DNA of 64,000 bases from NCBI GenBank assembly GCA_036172665.1, contig CM069872.1, forward strand, positions 22,361,001-22,425,000, read 5' to 3'. This document shows, in pieces, positions 21,000-30,409 of this stretch (positions are counted from its first letter, which is position 1; each line of letters begins with the position of its first letter). Both the position numbers and the translations under genes were made by a program. Below the pieces are notes generated by a model. The model searched no databases and had not been told where the DNA came from. It saw nothing but the letters and a program-made list of their open reading frames with translations. This DNA comes from Prosopocoilus inquinatus (taxonomy: Eukaryota > Arthropoda > Insecta > Coleoptera > Lucanidae).

Positions 21000-22560
21000 A
21001 ACATTGCCTCCGGTCAATGAAAATTAAATAAAATTAAACAGAAAACTAAGTAATTACAACAATTTATAAGTGAAAACGATTAATTTAGGGTAGCCACAGA
21101 AGATGCATTACCTTTACATAAAAGATATATAAAATACATAAAATATATGAAATACTTAAAATAAAACAACTTTAGTAGTACGTTTTGAAAGTTTATGTAG
21201 GTAAATATTAATCTGTCTATGAGGATAGTATAAGTACGTATTTTCACAAACGGGCACTCACTTCACAAGTGTTTTCATGGACACAGAAGTCATGAAGAAG
21301 ATGAACAGCTATGAATTCCAGGATGTAGGATCTCCTTCTTCCATCTACCATTGTTCTCTTGTTCTCCCAAGGTTAATTTCAGTAACATAAGGAACCAATT
21401 CGGTTGTTGCCTAATCCATTTCTTGATCATCCAACTTAATTCAGGTGTTTGGATCTTGCGGGGTTGAAGCATTTGATGTCACCCTACTCAGTTCAGGTGC
21501 ATTGGATCCTGTGGGGTTGAAGTATTTGATATCACCCTACTCAAATCAGGTGCATTGGATCCATTGAAGTGGACTGGCTCCATACTGTTGGGAAGATGAA
21601 ATTGAGTGGATTTTCCTACTTGGCCTCATAAAAATTTTCCATGTTTGTTGATGTGTTGTTCCCTTCGTCTTTTGTGAGTACATGAAAAAAAAATTAAAAG
21701 TGAAGCAGTACTTGATATCAAAATCTACCTACGTACATATTAATACATTTGATATACTTAATTTAAAATTAATTAAGTAATTAATGTAAAGACAATGTAG
21801 AAGCAATTGATAATATAATTTTTTTTTTTTTTTTTTTGATAAAATATTTTTTTTTTATCTTCACCAGATGTACTATCAAACATATCTCCGTATTTAATTT
21901 GTATTGAGGATAATAAATTTTGGATATTAATTTGTAAAATTAAATTATTATCAATTACTGATTAAAACTATTTTTCTAATTCCTCAGATGAACTTTAATT
22001 TTACAATTTTTTTCAGTGTTTTACAAGCTATTAATAACTTTCCTAATTGTTATTACAATACATGCCTTTTCTTTTTTTCATAACTTGTTATTAAACATGA
22101 CGTTCTCTTCGTGATTAGAAACATTATTCTAATTCCTATTTTAGAGAGGTAATGGTTTTTACAAGTTTTCTTAAAACAAAGTATGATTTCCTACGTTTCT
22201 TTATAAACAGGTGTTTGGACACTTTATGCATTTTTTCTATTCTCAGAATGTTTTGTATTTTTAGAACAGTTTCTCGTGAAGTTCTACCTATGATTAGAAG
22301 CACTTTTCTAATTCTTTATTTCTAGGGAATTTTATCACGGAAATTTATTTTTACCATTCTTTTACAAAATAGAATTTTTATTGCAATTTTATGCATCGTA
22401 ATCTTAATACGAACATTTTTATTAAATTTTTCGCTTCATGAAGCCTCTTTTTTTTAACCAATACAGCAGTAGGCTTTTCGTAAATTGTAAATTTTCTTAG
22501 ATCCCGCTATCCGAAATAAGACATTAACAACACTAGGTGATCAGTCTAGACGATAAAGCT
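21000..22560 (-). other. 3' untranslated internal region of the LTR element
   Basis: This lies between the env stop and the polypurine tract. It has no convincing coding frame; the 60-aa frame at 21290-21472 reads through repeats. It contains the ~53-bp tandem repeat at 21440-21560 and a poly-T run near 21823. The part 21000-21205 is shared with the older copy at 12613-12816. Confidence 0.6.
21440..21560 (+). repeat. ~53-bp tandem repeat, 2.3 copies
   Basis: The unit TTCAGGTG...GGATC...GGGGTTGAAG.ATTTGAT.TCACCCTACTCA occurs twice, followed by a partial third copy (ATCAGGTGCATTGGATCC). It lies in the 3' untranslated part of the LTR element. Confidence 0.75.
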
Positions 22561-22562
22561 TT

Positions 22563-23273
22563 TTAGGTTGTTGCTGGTTTTAGGTTAACTTTACAACTAC
22601 GCCCATCTGGGAGTACAAATGTGCCCTCATCATAATCCTTCAAAGTGATAATTTCTGCCCTATTAACATTTTTCCTTGTGTGCAGATACTTTCTTTTTAG
22701 TTTAAAAATAATTTTTATCGAAATTACAACAATAATTATTAATATAATTGTGCTTAAACTTATAAATCCCCAATACGTTTTATGCTGGAAAATAGTGTTT
22801 GAATCTAACTTATCTATGTCGATTAAAACTTGTTCTAATTTTTTAGTTTCACCTTTTATTCCCTCTCTGTCCTTTACTAAATTATCTAGCTTATTAAAAT
22901 TTAATTTTTTTAAATCAGCAATTATTAAATGTGCTGATTCATTTTGTTCAAGTTTATTTTGATTAAATTTCCGACGCGGCGAAAATTGTATACTTTTAGA
23001 CATTTTCACTGAGCGAGCTGGATTTAATATGATGTTTTCCCCTATACCTTTACAATATTCTGCTATAGTTAATTTACCTGTTCCTTCTAACTCTATATGC
23101 TCTGTCGATTTTGACTCATTTTTATAACAAGTTATCGTAATAGTTTCTTTACTTGGGGCAATAAAAATCCACGTATTTTCGTTATCCGAGAGTACAAATT
23201 CTGCTATATCTATATTCCTAATATGTCTTTCGCAAATACTTGGAAGTTTTGTAACAGGTTTTAACATTAGCAC
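22563..23273 (-). pseudogene. Env-like fusion glycoprotein, C-terminal segment with membrane anchor
   Basis: These 236 residues have a cysteine-containing ectodomain, a predicted coiled-coil stretch (KKLNFNKLDNLVKD) and one strong membrane segment (GFISLSTIILIIIVVISIKI, about residues 170-190). A basic KLKRKYLHTRK stop-transfer sequence and a ~45-residue tail follow. This layout and the order of pieces match the C-terminal half of insect retrovirus/baculovirus F-type envelope proteins, which mediate membrane fusion. Frameshifts near 23280 and 23540 separate it from the upstream env segments, so no full-length product is possible here. The assignment is from layout and motif resemblance. Confidence 0.7.
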
Positions 23274-23283
23274 GTCACAAGAT

Positions 23284-23508
23284 TTACGGGCAGTAGAAAT
23301 AATTGGTTTCTCGTGTAATAAAATAAATTTGGTTTTTTAAATGGAGACATTGCTGAAATTCTACAGTAGTCAAATGAAAATATTTATTATTTATTTCATC
23401 GATTGCCAGGTATGGAAACTGGACGTTAATAAAAATGAAATTGTTTTTATGTAATCTTAAAGGGATCGGGGTAATGTGATACAGTACATATGGTTTAGTG
23501 TGGACCAA
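23284..23508 (-). pseudogene. Env-like glycoprotein, middle segment
   Basis: Seventy-four residues including PYVLYHITPIPL and YLAIDEINNKYFHLT, a segment resembling the ectodomain of F-type envelope proteins. It lies between the two other env pieces in the right order on the minus strand. It ends at a TAA near 23284, after which env-like sequence resumes in another frame. Confidence 0.65.
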
Positions 23509-23528
23509 TGGAACTTTTAAAATACAAT

Positions 23529-24614
23529 TTAATTTCGAATTTTCAAAAAAAATATAGTTACTTTTAAAATCTGCATTAAAATTGAAGAATCTTTTGGATT
23601 CAATGTATTCACTGGGAATTTCAGACCTTCTGGTACGTGTCTAATTCTGTCATTTAATTCTTTCATTATTGTGATTGGTGTTATTAAGAGAGGATGAAGA
23701 ATTCCTTGTTTAGCAGCGACTACCGAACCAACCAGCTTCGGAAGTTTTCTTCCGATACTACCAAGACAGGATTTTACGAGTAGGAAATCGTTCCGCATAG
23801 TTGGTACATTATAATCTGCCGGCATGACGTCATCGGCGTTAATTAACAATGGGTCCATTTCATCGGTGAACCTAGCTCCCGGAATGCAATTTAAGTTGAC
23901 GTACTGCTGCCGCAACTCTAGTGGAGTAAGGGGATCAGCAAGTGTACGTACAATTTCTCTCAGGTTATGAATTGTGTATAAGCATGGATTATAAATTTGA
24001 AGGAAGGAGGGAAAGTAAACTGTACCGTCTAAAGTAAAACGTCCATAGCAGTTAACTATCCCAGAAACTGGAGCTACATTGAGAGGATTCATCAACACTA
24101 ATTCGCGCACTTGTGCGTCCAAAATTAGATCAGCTAAACCGTTCAAGTTGTCACAAAATTCAACGTTAGAATTCAGAAGCACTTGATCGTGCTTGGCCGC
24201 CAATTGCAGTAAACTAACTCGATAAAAACTAAAAACTGGAATGTCTAATTGGGGCATCTGAAATTCTATTCGTTTCAAGGTTTCGAATAACGTTAAACCT
24301 ATACCTCTCGTTGTATAGCTTAACCTAACCGCTTGAGCTTGGGGCTCAACATTCGCTGTCTTCAAAGCCTCATTTAAGCTGGAAAACTCACTGAAAAGTT
24401 GAGATTTAGTCTCTTCAAGACTGATCTTGTTGAATTCGTCAATCACTCTGGCGTTGGTTTCTTGTCGCCCATTCTGTGCTCGTTCCCGACGCCGCCCTTG
24501 TGGTGGTGGTGGTGGCTCGGCTTCAAACTCAGGTTGAGCAGGTGGTTTTGCTCTAGCCTGAAAACCCCCACGGCCTCTGCCGCGTGGTCCATAACCTCGA
24601 CCTCTTGTTGCCAT
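23529..24614 (-). CDS. Gag-like protein fused to an env fragment (361 aa)
   Basis: The ORF begins with an RG-rich nucleic-acid-binding-type N terminus (MATRGRGYGPRGRGRGGFQA), then a proline-rich linker. A folded ~250-residue region follows that I do not recognise (VELNLNGL-type helices; VELVLMNPLNVAPVSGIVNC-like core at about residues 165-190). The last ~60 residues, from about GILHPLLITP, resemble envelope ectodomain and lead into the next env piece. The first gene after the 5' LTR is normally gag, so the N-terminal part is inferred to be gag. The missing pol between gag-like and env parts suggests an in-frame internal deletion. The start at 24614 has the expected position, ~230 bases after the LTR. 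Confidence 0.5.
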   Translation of the reverse strand: MATRGRGYGPRGRGRGGFQARAKPPAQPEFEAEPPPPPQGRRRERAQNGRQETNARVIDEFNKISLEETKSQLFSEFSSLNEALKTANVEPQAQAVRLSYTTRGIGLTLFETLKRIEFQMPQLDIPVFSFYRVSLLQLAAKHDQVLLNSNVEFCDNLNGLADLILDAQVRELVLMNPLNVAPVSGIVNCYGRFTLDGTVYFPSFLQIYNPCLYTIHNLREIVRTLADPLTPLELRQQYVNLNCIPGARFTDEMDPLLINADDVMPADYNVPTMRNDFLLVKSCLGSIGRKLPKLVGSVVAAKQGILHPLLITPITIMKELNDRIRHVPEGLKFPVNTLNPKDSSILMQILKVTIFFLKIRN

Positions 24615-24819
24615 CTGGTAAAGATTTCAAGTAAACTTGTTAACGGGGAAATCATCCGTTAAAATTTTGTATAATTTTATAATTAAAGTAATAACAAATG
24701 CAATGGCGAATTTTAATTAATTTTTGAAAATGTAGGAATTTCAATTCCTTAAGCAAAATTATGATAAAATTTGGCAACTTTTAATATGGCTAAATTTAAA
24801 AAAAAAGGAAAAAAAAAAT

Positions 24820-24844
24820 CGTGCGCCTAAGGCGCCTCCACCAC
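24820..24844 (-). promoter_or_regulatory. Putative primer-binding site of the env-type element
   Basis: On the minus strand the LTR end GTGACA is followed by GTGGTGGAGGCGCCTTAGGC. The TGG that starts one base in is where a tRNA 3' CCA could pair. The stretch also folds as a small GCGCC/GGCGC hairpin. The tRNA is not assigned. Confidence 0.4.
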
Positions 24845-25207
24845 TGTCACGGGCCTCGCGGGAGCAAGGCACCGCTAGGGGGTAAACTCAGAGGGAGCAC
24901 CCGCTTTAGGCATCATGGAGGGTACCTTGAATAAAAGAAAGGGTACTTACCTCGCTAAATTAGCAGGCTGGAGGTAGGTGGCCTTATTAAAACAATCAGC
25001 AGCTTCCCATAAACCCAATTTATTCCGTCTCTAGCCTACGTACAATCCCGGGGGAAGTTCTCTTTGACGCACACGTTAACCGTACCCACTACTAATTGTC
25101 TTCCTTTTTTCCGCGCTCCATTATGTCTTTCCTACCCCCCTACTACTACTCTAAACATTACCAACTAATAAACAAAAAAAACGGTAGGTAATGCAGTGTA
25201 TGTGGCA
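24845..25207 (-). repeat. 5' LTR of the env-type element (363 bp)
   Basis: It runs from TGTCACGGGCC to TATGTGGCA on the plus strand and is near-identical to the 3' LTR. It carries a ~50-bp segment (about 24898-24948) that is missing from the 3' LTR. On the minus strand it begins TGCCACATACACTGCATTAC. Confidence 0.9.
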
Positions 25208-25211
25208 ATAC

Positions 25212-25610
25212 TTTCCAAAATAACATCATTTGGAGTGACGAAGCCCGATTTACCGGCGACGGAACATTCAATCGTCATAATCATCATCACTGGAGCACTG
25301 AAAATCCTCATGCCACAACAACTCGACGTCAGCAAGGACGATTTGGAGTGAATGTTTGTTGTTTTCTTAAAAAGAACAAGTTACACTATTTTACGTATGA
25401 GGAAAATTTGAATGGTGCTCTCTATGTTGAGTTGCTAAATATACATTTGACACAATTTCTGAATAATATGCAGGATGATGAAAAAGAAGCAGCATGGTTT
25501 CAATTATATGGAGCACCACCACATGCTTCATTTTAACTCAAAATGTTTTAAACCAGCGTACTCCTGAGAAATGGATTGGTCCTAATGGACCTATAAAATA
25601 AAAAAAAAAA
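25212..25610 (+). pseudogene. Mariner transposase, catalytic half, truncated
   Basis: It continues the transposase after the LTR insertion: NNIIWSDEARFTGDGTFNRHNHHHW holds the first catalytic aspartate (WSDE). NVCCFLKKNKLHYFTYEENL and FLNNMQDDEKEAAWF follow. The second catalytic position reads FQLYGAPPHAS, where the family has aspartate, so tyrosine replaces a catalytic residue. After RTPEKWIGPNGPI (frameshifted) the third catalytic region is missing. The element was already dead or non-autonomous. Confidence 0.82.
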
Positions 25611-25883
25611 TAATATCTGTATTTTATCTTAAAATAATTAAACAATATATTTTTGTAAACCTATTAAATCAGTATTTTATTGGTGTCTTCAAATTATCGT
25701 AAGAAACCATCGTAACATCACCTCTTTTTATTTTGACGGAGAGCGTTACATCACGATTTTTTCTTCATTTGTTGATTTTAGCAATCTAAGCCTACTTACT
25801 GTCGTATTCATTCTTTGTTGCGGTAGAAAAATGAAAACATTCAATAATTTCGTTGTTTATGAAAATAAATGTATCGAGTTATA

Positions 25884-26877
25884 CCGAGTGGAAAGTTTCA
25901 AACCCGAACATAGTAAACCTGCGTTGAGAACTACGTTTCTGCAGATTACTGCTCGCCATTTAAAGGTACAAAAATGGTAGTGGTATTAAATGAAAGACAA
26001 AATTAAGGGCAATATTATCGTGTTAAAATTATTCCTGTTGTGTTAATACTTTTGAAATAGAAATTAAATTTTTAAATTTCAAATGAAAAAAGTAGTCGCC
26101 TTAGTATGTCAGATTTGAAGTTTCCAATTCAATAACTAGAATTTTATACAATATGCTTCTTATTCAAAATAAAACTCCATTCATCTGTGTAGCAAAAACT
26201 GTTACGATTTATTTATTTGCACCTACATTACTTCACAAAATACTTTCTACTTTTCTTGTTAATTTCAAAATAATGTTGATGGCAACTGAATTTGTGAAAT
26301 TGATGTCGTTTTTTTTAAAAATATTTTTTACAGTTGTGTGTTACGTATTCTTGAACAGTGTGAAACTTATTTAATTCTTAGTACAATTGAATTTGAAATT
26401 GATTTAATATCGACATGTGTCGATATCGATTGCCCATGGCATCCCATTAAGTTTATTGATAGTATCAGAAGAAGCTGTATTTTTGTCTGCAATGACGTAG
26501 TATACAATTCTCATTCTAATAAAGAAAGAAAGAATTGTTATAACTTAAACGACAAGAGTACCTACCTATTATTTGCTCTGTACTATAATTCATAATACTT
26601 TTTGACTGACGCAAGACGTGTAAATTATTTTCCATTAACTGAAAGAACTGAAGTTTTAAATCTGACATAGGCAACTAAATTTTTTCTTTAAAATTTGAAA
26701 ATTTAATTTATATTGCGAAAGTATTAATATTTAGGAATAATTTTAACACGATAATATTGCCCATAATTTTCTCTTTTCTTTAATACCATTGCCATTTTTG
26801 TGTCTTCAAATGCAATTCAGAGAAACATAGTTTTCAATACTAGTTTGCTGTGTTCGGGTTTGAAACTTTCCACCCGG
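25884..26877. mobile_element. TA-flanked foldback element (994 bp) in the mariner's right arm
   Basis: The ends CCGAGTGGAAAGTTTCAAAC and the inverted TTTGAAACTTTCCACCCGG are bordered by TA. Inverted similarity continues inward for several hundred bases (GGGCAATATTATCGTGTTAA near 26008 and its inverse near 26745). Short frames inside have no transposase motif. Confidence 0.82.
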
Positions 26878-26879
26878 TA

Positions 26880-27110
26880 TATTATTAAATCAGTATTTTA
26901 TTGGTGTCTTCAAATTATCGTAAGAAACCATCATAACATCATCTCTTTTAATTTTGACGGACAGCGTCAAATTACGATTTTTTCTTCATTTGTTGATTTT
27001 AGCAGTCTAAGCCTACTTACTGTCGTATTCATTCTTTGTTGCGGTAGAAAAATGAAAACATTCAATAATTTCGTTGTTTATGAAAATAAATGTATCGAGT
27101 TATATACTTT
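26880..27110 (+). repeat. Duplicated segment of the mariner right TIR
   Basis: TATTAAATCAGTATTTTATTGGTGTC... to ...GTATCGAGTTATA occurs at 25662-25883 and again here, with the 994-bp foldback between the two copies. The second copy continues on through the rest of the TIR to 27490. Confidence 0.85.
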
Positions 27111-27490
27111 TGAAAAGGTAAGGAAACAAGCAATTTACTGGTGTCATAGCCAACTGCGGTTTCCGTTTAAAATTTTAAAGTTATATTCGGTTTCGTAAAA
27201 CTGGTGCGGCTTTTACGAAAGACAATAACGTCAGTTAGATCTGCGTTCATTGCTGAAAAAAACGGTTTTTGAATCTTCAAAATATCTCGTCAAATTGCCG
27301 AGATATTGTGAAAAATAGTTTTTCGCGAAAATTCATTTTCGGCCGATATTTCCCGAACGAATCGAGATAGCTAACTTTTGTTATTTCCACTCGGTTTTTC
27401 TCGAAAACGTAGCTGGGTCGCGAGAACGGTTTTCTTCTGCTGCTTTAAATAACAGAAACTCTGAAAAACCATCAAAAATGGTCCACTCTG
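26905..27490 (+). repeat. Right terminal inverted repeat of the mariner
   Basis: This is the inverse partner of 17756-18342, ending CATCAAAAATGGTCCACTCTG before TA. The 132-aa frame starting at 26800 is a product of this repeat and is not a gene. Confidence 0.82.
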
Positions 27491-27492
27491 TA

Positions 27493-27900
27493 CACTGTCG
27501 AACGTCAAGTATTTTTTCAACATTCATTTTAATGAGCGAGTATAACTATTTTCACTAACTGTTTTCACTGTAAATTACTTCGTTTTCAAAGTTTGTTTTG
27601 TCCGCACTTTAAATAGTTCCTTTAATTTTTTCAATGTTATTATAATTATTTAGAACTTCGCGATTTCTTAAAAAAATTATTATGTTGCCCTTGCGACATC
27701 GTAAAGTATTTAATCTACATTGACATACACCACAGTACTACTACTATTACTATTATTGTCCGACAAACAACTGGATGTAGAATTTTCACTGAACCGGCTT
27801 GATGTTGCTGACGACTCCGATGCTGAAATTATTTATTATATAATTAAGCAGTGCTAGGACGTGCGAGAAAAAACAAATATTCGATGAACGTAGGTATATT
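27493..27900 (-). other. Flank of the small protein gene; possible serine-rich exon
   Basis: 27822-27710 on the minus strand follows an ATAATTTCAG acceptor-like sequence. It reads SESSATSSRFSENSTSSCLS... to a TAA. No convincing donor links it to the 121-aa frame, so it may be chance. Confidence 0.25.
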
Positions 27901-28266
27901 TTAAATTTTAGTAAATTCAATAAGATTTGCCGAGGAGACTTTGCCTTCTTCTAAACCGCTCGGCGAAGACAAAATTTCCACTATACCCGCTTCACTTATC
28001 ACTTTGGTGAATCGCCTTGGCAAAAATACTGCGAACTCCGAATTTAATTCTGCCAATAAAGCGTCGCCAAATTTGGTTTTTACATATTTTAGGCCGCTAA
28101 TTTTGTAAACTTCGTTGATTGTCAGCTCATTGACTTTCTTCAATGGAAGACTCTTGATTGAGGTGCCCGAGTTGGTTTCTTCGAAAAAATCCATTTTTCT
28201 TAAGTAATTCGGAGGAGCGCGCGATAAACCAACTAAGTAACACGAGATTTGACGCTTAACTGACAC
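27901..28266 (-). CDS. Small element-associated protein with a KTKFGDALLAEL motif
   Basis: This is an intact 121-aa frame; the internal Met25 (MDFFEETNSG) may be the native start. The core reads INEVYKISGLKYVKTKFGDALLAELNSEFAVFLPRRF and the protein ends in NLIEFTKI. I recognise this as a type of small protein repeated in invertebrate genomes beside virus- or Polinton-like genes. An OB-like fold has been my impression for such sequences, but the function is unknown. It lies just beyond the right end of the mariner, on the same strand as the polymerase-associated fragment at 16816-17700, and without the mariner the two would be neighbours. A serine-rich exon-like stretch (27710-27822) follows downstream. 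Confidence 0.5.
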   Translation of the reverse strand: MSVKRQISCYLVGLSRAPPNYLRKMDFFEETNSGTSIKSLPLKKVNELTINEVYKISGLKYVKTKFGDALLAELNSEFAVFLPRRFTKVISEAGIVEILSSPSGLEEGKVSSANLIEFTKI

Positions 28267-28780
28267 GATAATTTTATGTGTTTCCTTTCATATTTAGAAT
28301 TTTATCACGGAAGTTATAAGAAACCTCAAGCAACGCTTTCAAAAAAAAAAAGGATATAATGCAGTAAACTAATTAATTAATTAATTAGATAAATAAGTGA
28401 AAATAAATTAGAAAACGTCGTATCACAAAGCTTTATGCACAAGATTGAAATCAATGCGGTAAAACACGGAAAGTTATAAGAAACCTCAAACCGACGTTTT
28501 AAAAAAAAAAAAAAGGATATAAAGAGGTAAAATGTTCAATTAGATAAATAAGTGGAAATGAGTTAGAATACCTGGTATCAAAAACTTTATGCACAAGATT
28601 GCGGTAAGACTAAATTAAATAATTCGTCACAAGATGTTTCCGGTAGAGAAATTCTGTTAAAGTAAAATGCGCGCTCGTTTAATTAATGCGGGTACATTTA
28701 AATGCGCTAATGAAACAAGAACTTTTGACATAAACTGCATTTTTATTGGATCCTCAAAAAAAATTATATTGATGCCCTTA
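28267..28780. repeat. Imperfect direct repeat, non-coding
   Basis: GGAAGTTATAAGAAACCTCAA, a poly-A run with AGGATATAA, and AACTTTATGCACAAGATTG each occur twice about 160 bases apart (28309-28450 and 28468-28603). No gene was found. Confidence 0.6.
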
Positions 28781-30303
28781 CACTGTGTCCACATTTCGAT
28801 GCTCACCAGTGGCATCTCGGTTATTAGAAGACATAGAGCAACGGTTAAATGGAGAATGTTTTGCAGAATTTAATACTCTCAACAAATCTCATTTCAAATT
28901 CACCATAACTTTTTTAGATTTTAAGATAATTTAAGAAAACCAAAATTTAACGATTTCAATATTCCTCAATAACTCGATAACAACTGATGTGACCTCTTCT
29001 AAACTTTTACATTGTTCAGACACTTTTTTAAGACAAAGTTTTTGATGCAAACAGAAACCTTCGATTGTCATTTGTTTTCAAGTTATTAGGGCTAACTTTT
29101 GTTTTTCATATGGTACCCATTTTAGGTTTTTGGTTAATTAGATAGTCTTTAAAAAGAGCTTTTCAACGATGTATGACATACCTGAAAAATTTTTATATTT
29201 AGGGGAGATATTAATAAAAACATAAACTAATCCCTTATGAAATTAGTAGGCTATGGAATTAAACACCAACGAAAAAGCTTAAAGATATGGTAAGTATGCT
29301 GTAAAATATCGAAATGATAATAAAAGTCATAAAAGAAAAAAAAGCAAAGAAAGCGTACTAAAAGGTGAGGTTGACTTAAAGAAACTGTTCAGTAAGACAA
29401 CCATTCTGTTCCACACACTTTTGACATCTTATTCTAACAGATTTTCAGACACTACAAAGTGTGTTTTAGTTTAATAATCTTAGCACATCCACCATTCTTT
29501 GTTCTAAAATTCCCTGAGCTTCTGGCGGTGCAAAATTAAATACTTCGTTTTTAGTGGTACCCCATAAATGACAGTTAAGGGGGGTAAGGTCGGGTGATCT
29601 TGCAAACCATTGTACTGGTCCATTATTTGAAAGCACTATAATTAAAGTTTTCTCTCAAAAAATGTACGTCACGAGTGTTATGGCCCAGGTAATCATTCTG
29701 CTGGAACCTGATGTTTTGTGGCATGTCGTCAGGATTAATAATTTGTCTCGAAGCAGGAATTTTTCTTTTGTTAGTAGTTCCAAATATCAATATCGTTTCG
29801 TTATTTTACAGTATTGAGTGTTTAATTTCATAGCCTACTAATTTCAAAAGGGATTAATTTATGTTTTTGTTAATATCTCCCCTAAATATAAAAATTTTTC
29901 GGGTATGTCATACATCGTTGAAAAGCTCTTTTTAAAGACTATTTAATTAACCAAAAACCTAATATGGGTGCCACATGAAAAACAAAAGTTAGCCCTAATA
30001 ACTTGAAAACAAATGACAATCGAAGGTTTCTGTTTGCATCAAAAACTTTGTCTTAAAAAAGTGTCTAAACAATGTAAAAGTTTAGAGGAGATCACATCAG
30101 GTGTTATCGAGTTATTGAGGAATATTGAAATCGTCAAATTTTGGTTTTGTTAAATTATCTTAAAATTTAAAAAAGTTATGGTGAATTTGAAATGAGATTT
30201 GTTGCGAGCATTGAATTCTGCAAAACATTCTCCATTTAACCGTTGCTCTATGTTTTCTAATAACCGAGATGAGAATGGTGAGCATCGAAATGTGGACACA
30301 GTG
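28781..30303 (-). mobile_element. Second mariner-like element with ~480-bp inverted repeats (1,523 bp)
   Basis: The ends CACTGTGTCCACATTTCGAT and the inverted ATCGAAATGTGGACACAGTG are exact over about 20 bases and bordered by TA (28779-28780, 30304-30305). Inverted similarity continues inward to about 29264 and 29818 (AACATAAACTAATCCCTTAT against its inverse). The unpaired centre carries a transposase remnant on the minus strand. Terminal fragments of the same family are at 5715 and near 43170. Confidence 0.88.
29470..29740 (-). pseudogene. Mariner transposase C-terminal remnant
   Basis: On the minus strand broken frames read FQQNDYLGHNTRDVHFLREN and then TRPYPP...LNCHLWGTTKNEVFNFA, PEAQGILEQRMVDVLRLLN. 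This resembles the end of mariner-type transposases around the last catalytic position. Stops and shifts interrupt it, and the N-terminal half is absent. Confidence 0.6.
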
Positions 30304-30409
30304 TATGTAAGATTTCTTTCTTTTTCGCGCAGTTTTTTTTTACAATCGTTCGGTGCTGCTGCTGCTGCTACTGTTATAATAACAAAACATTCCGAGAGCG
30401 CGCTCTGAA

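Larger units (their letters stand above)
18732..25207 (-). mobile_element. LTR retroelement with gag-like and env genes but no pol; MULE inside its 3' LTR
   Basis: A 4-bp duplication ATAC (18728-18731, 25208-25211) flanks the element. LTRs end TGTCACGGGCC... / ...TATGTGGCA on the plus strand. The 5' LTR is 24845-25207 and the 3' LTR is 18732-20981 including the MULE. A polypurine tract sits at 20982-20996. Between the LTRs lie a gag-like/env fusion frame and env pieces, all minus strand, then about 1.5 kb of non-coding sequence. Reverse transcriptase, integrase and protease are absent. A 4-bp duplication and a fusion-protein-type env fit the insect Errantivirus/gypsy group. Confidence 0.85.
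17756..27490 (+). mobile_element. Mariner (Tc1/mariner, WSDEARF type) with ~590-bp TIRs, containing nested insertions
   Basis: The ends CAGAGTGGACCATTTTTGAT and the inverted ATGGTCCACTCTG are bordered by TA (17754-17755 and 27491-27492). Inverted repeats run about 590 bases inward (17756-~18342 and ~26905-27490). Between them is a plus-strand mariner transposase cut in two by an LTR retroelement at 18732-25207. The right side also contains a duplicated ~225-bp TIR segment and a 994-bp foldback. Without the insertions the element would be roughly 2.0-2.2 kb. Confidence 0.85.

Noticed and set aside
21823..21860. Poly-T run as a LINE/SINE tail
   Set aside because: It lies inside the untranslated region of the LTR element; no target duplication or SINE promoter boxes were seen.
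22645..22962. Hydrophobic 105-aa plus frame suggesting a membrane protein
   Set aside because: It is antisense to the env membrane segment; AT-rich antisense of a membrane anchor often looks hydrophobic.
24399..24662. 87-aa plus frame with a poly-tryptophan stretch
   Set aside because: It is antisense to the proline-rich linker (CCN codons) of the gag-like protein.
26800..27198. 132-aa plus-strand frame
   Set aside because: It lies mostly in the mariner right terminal inverted repeat and its partner TIR contains similar frames; no protein motif.
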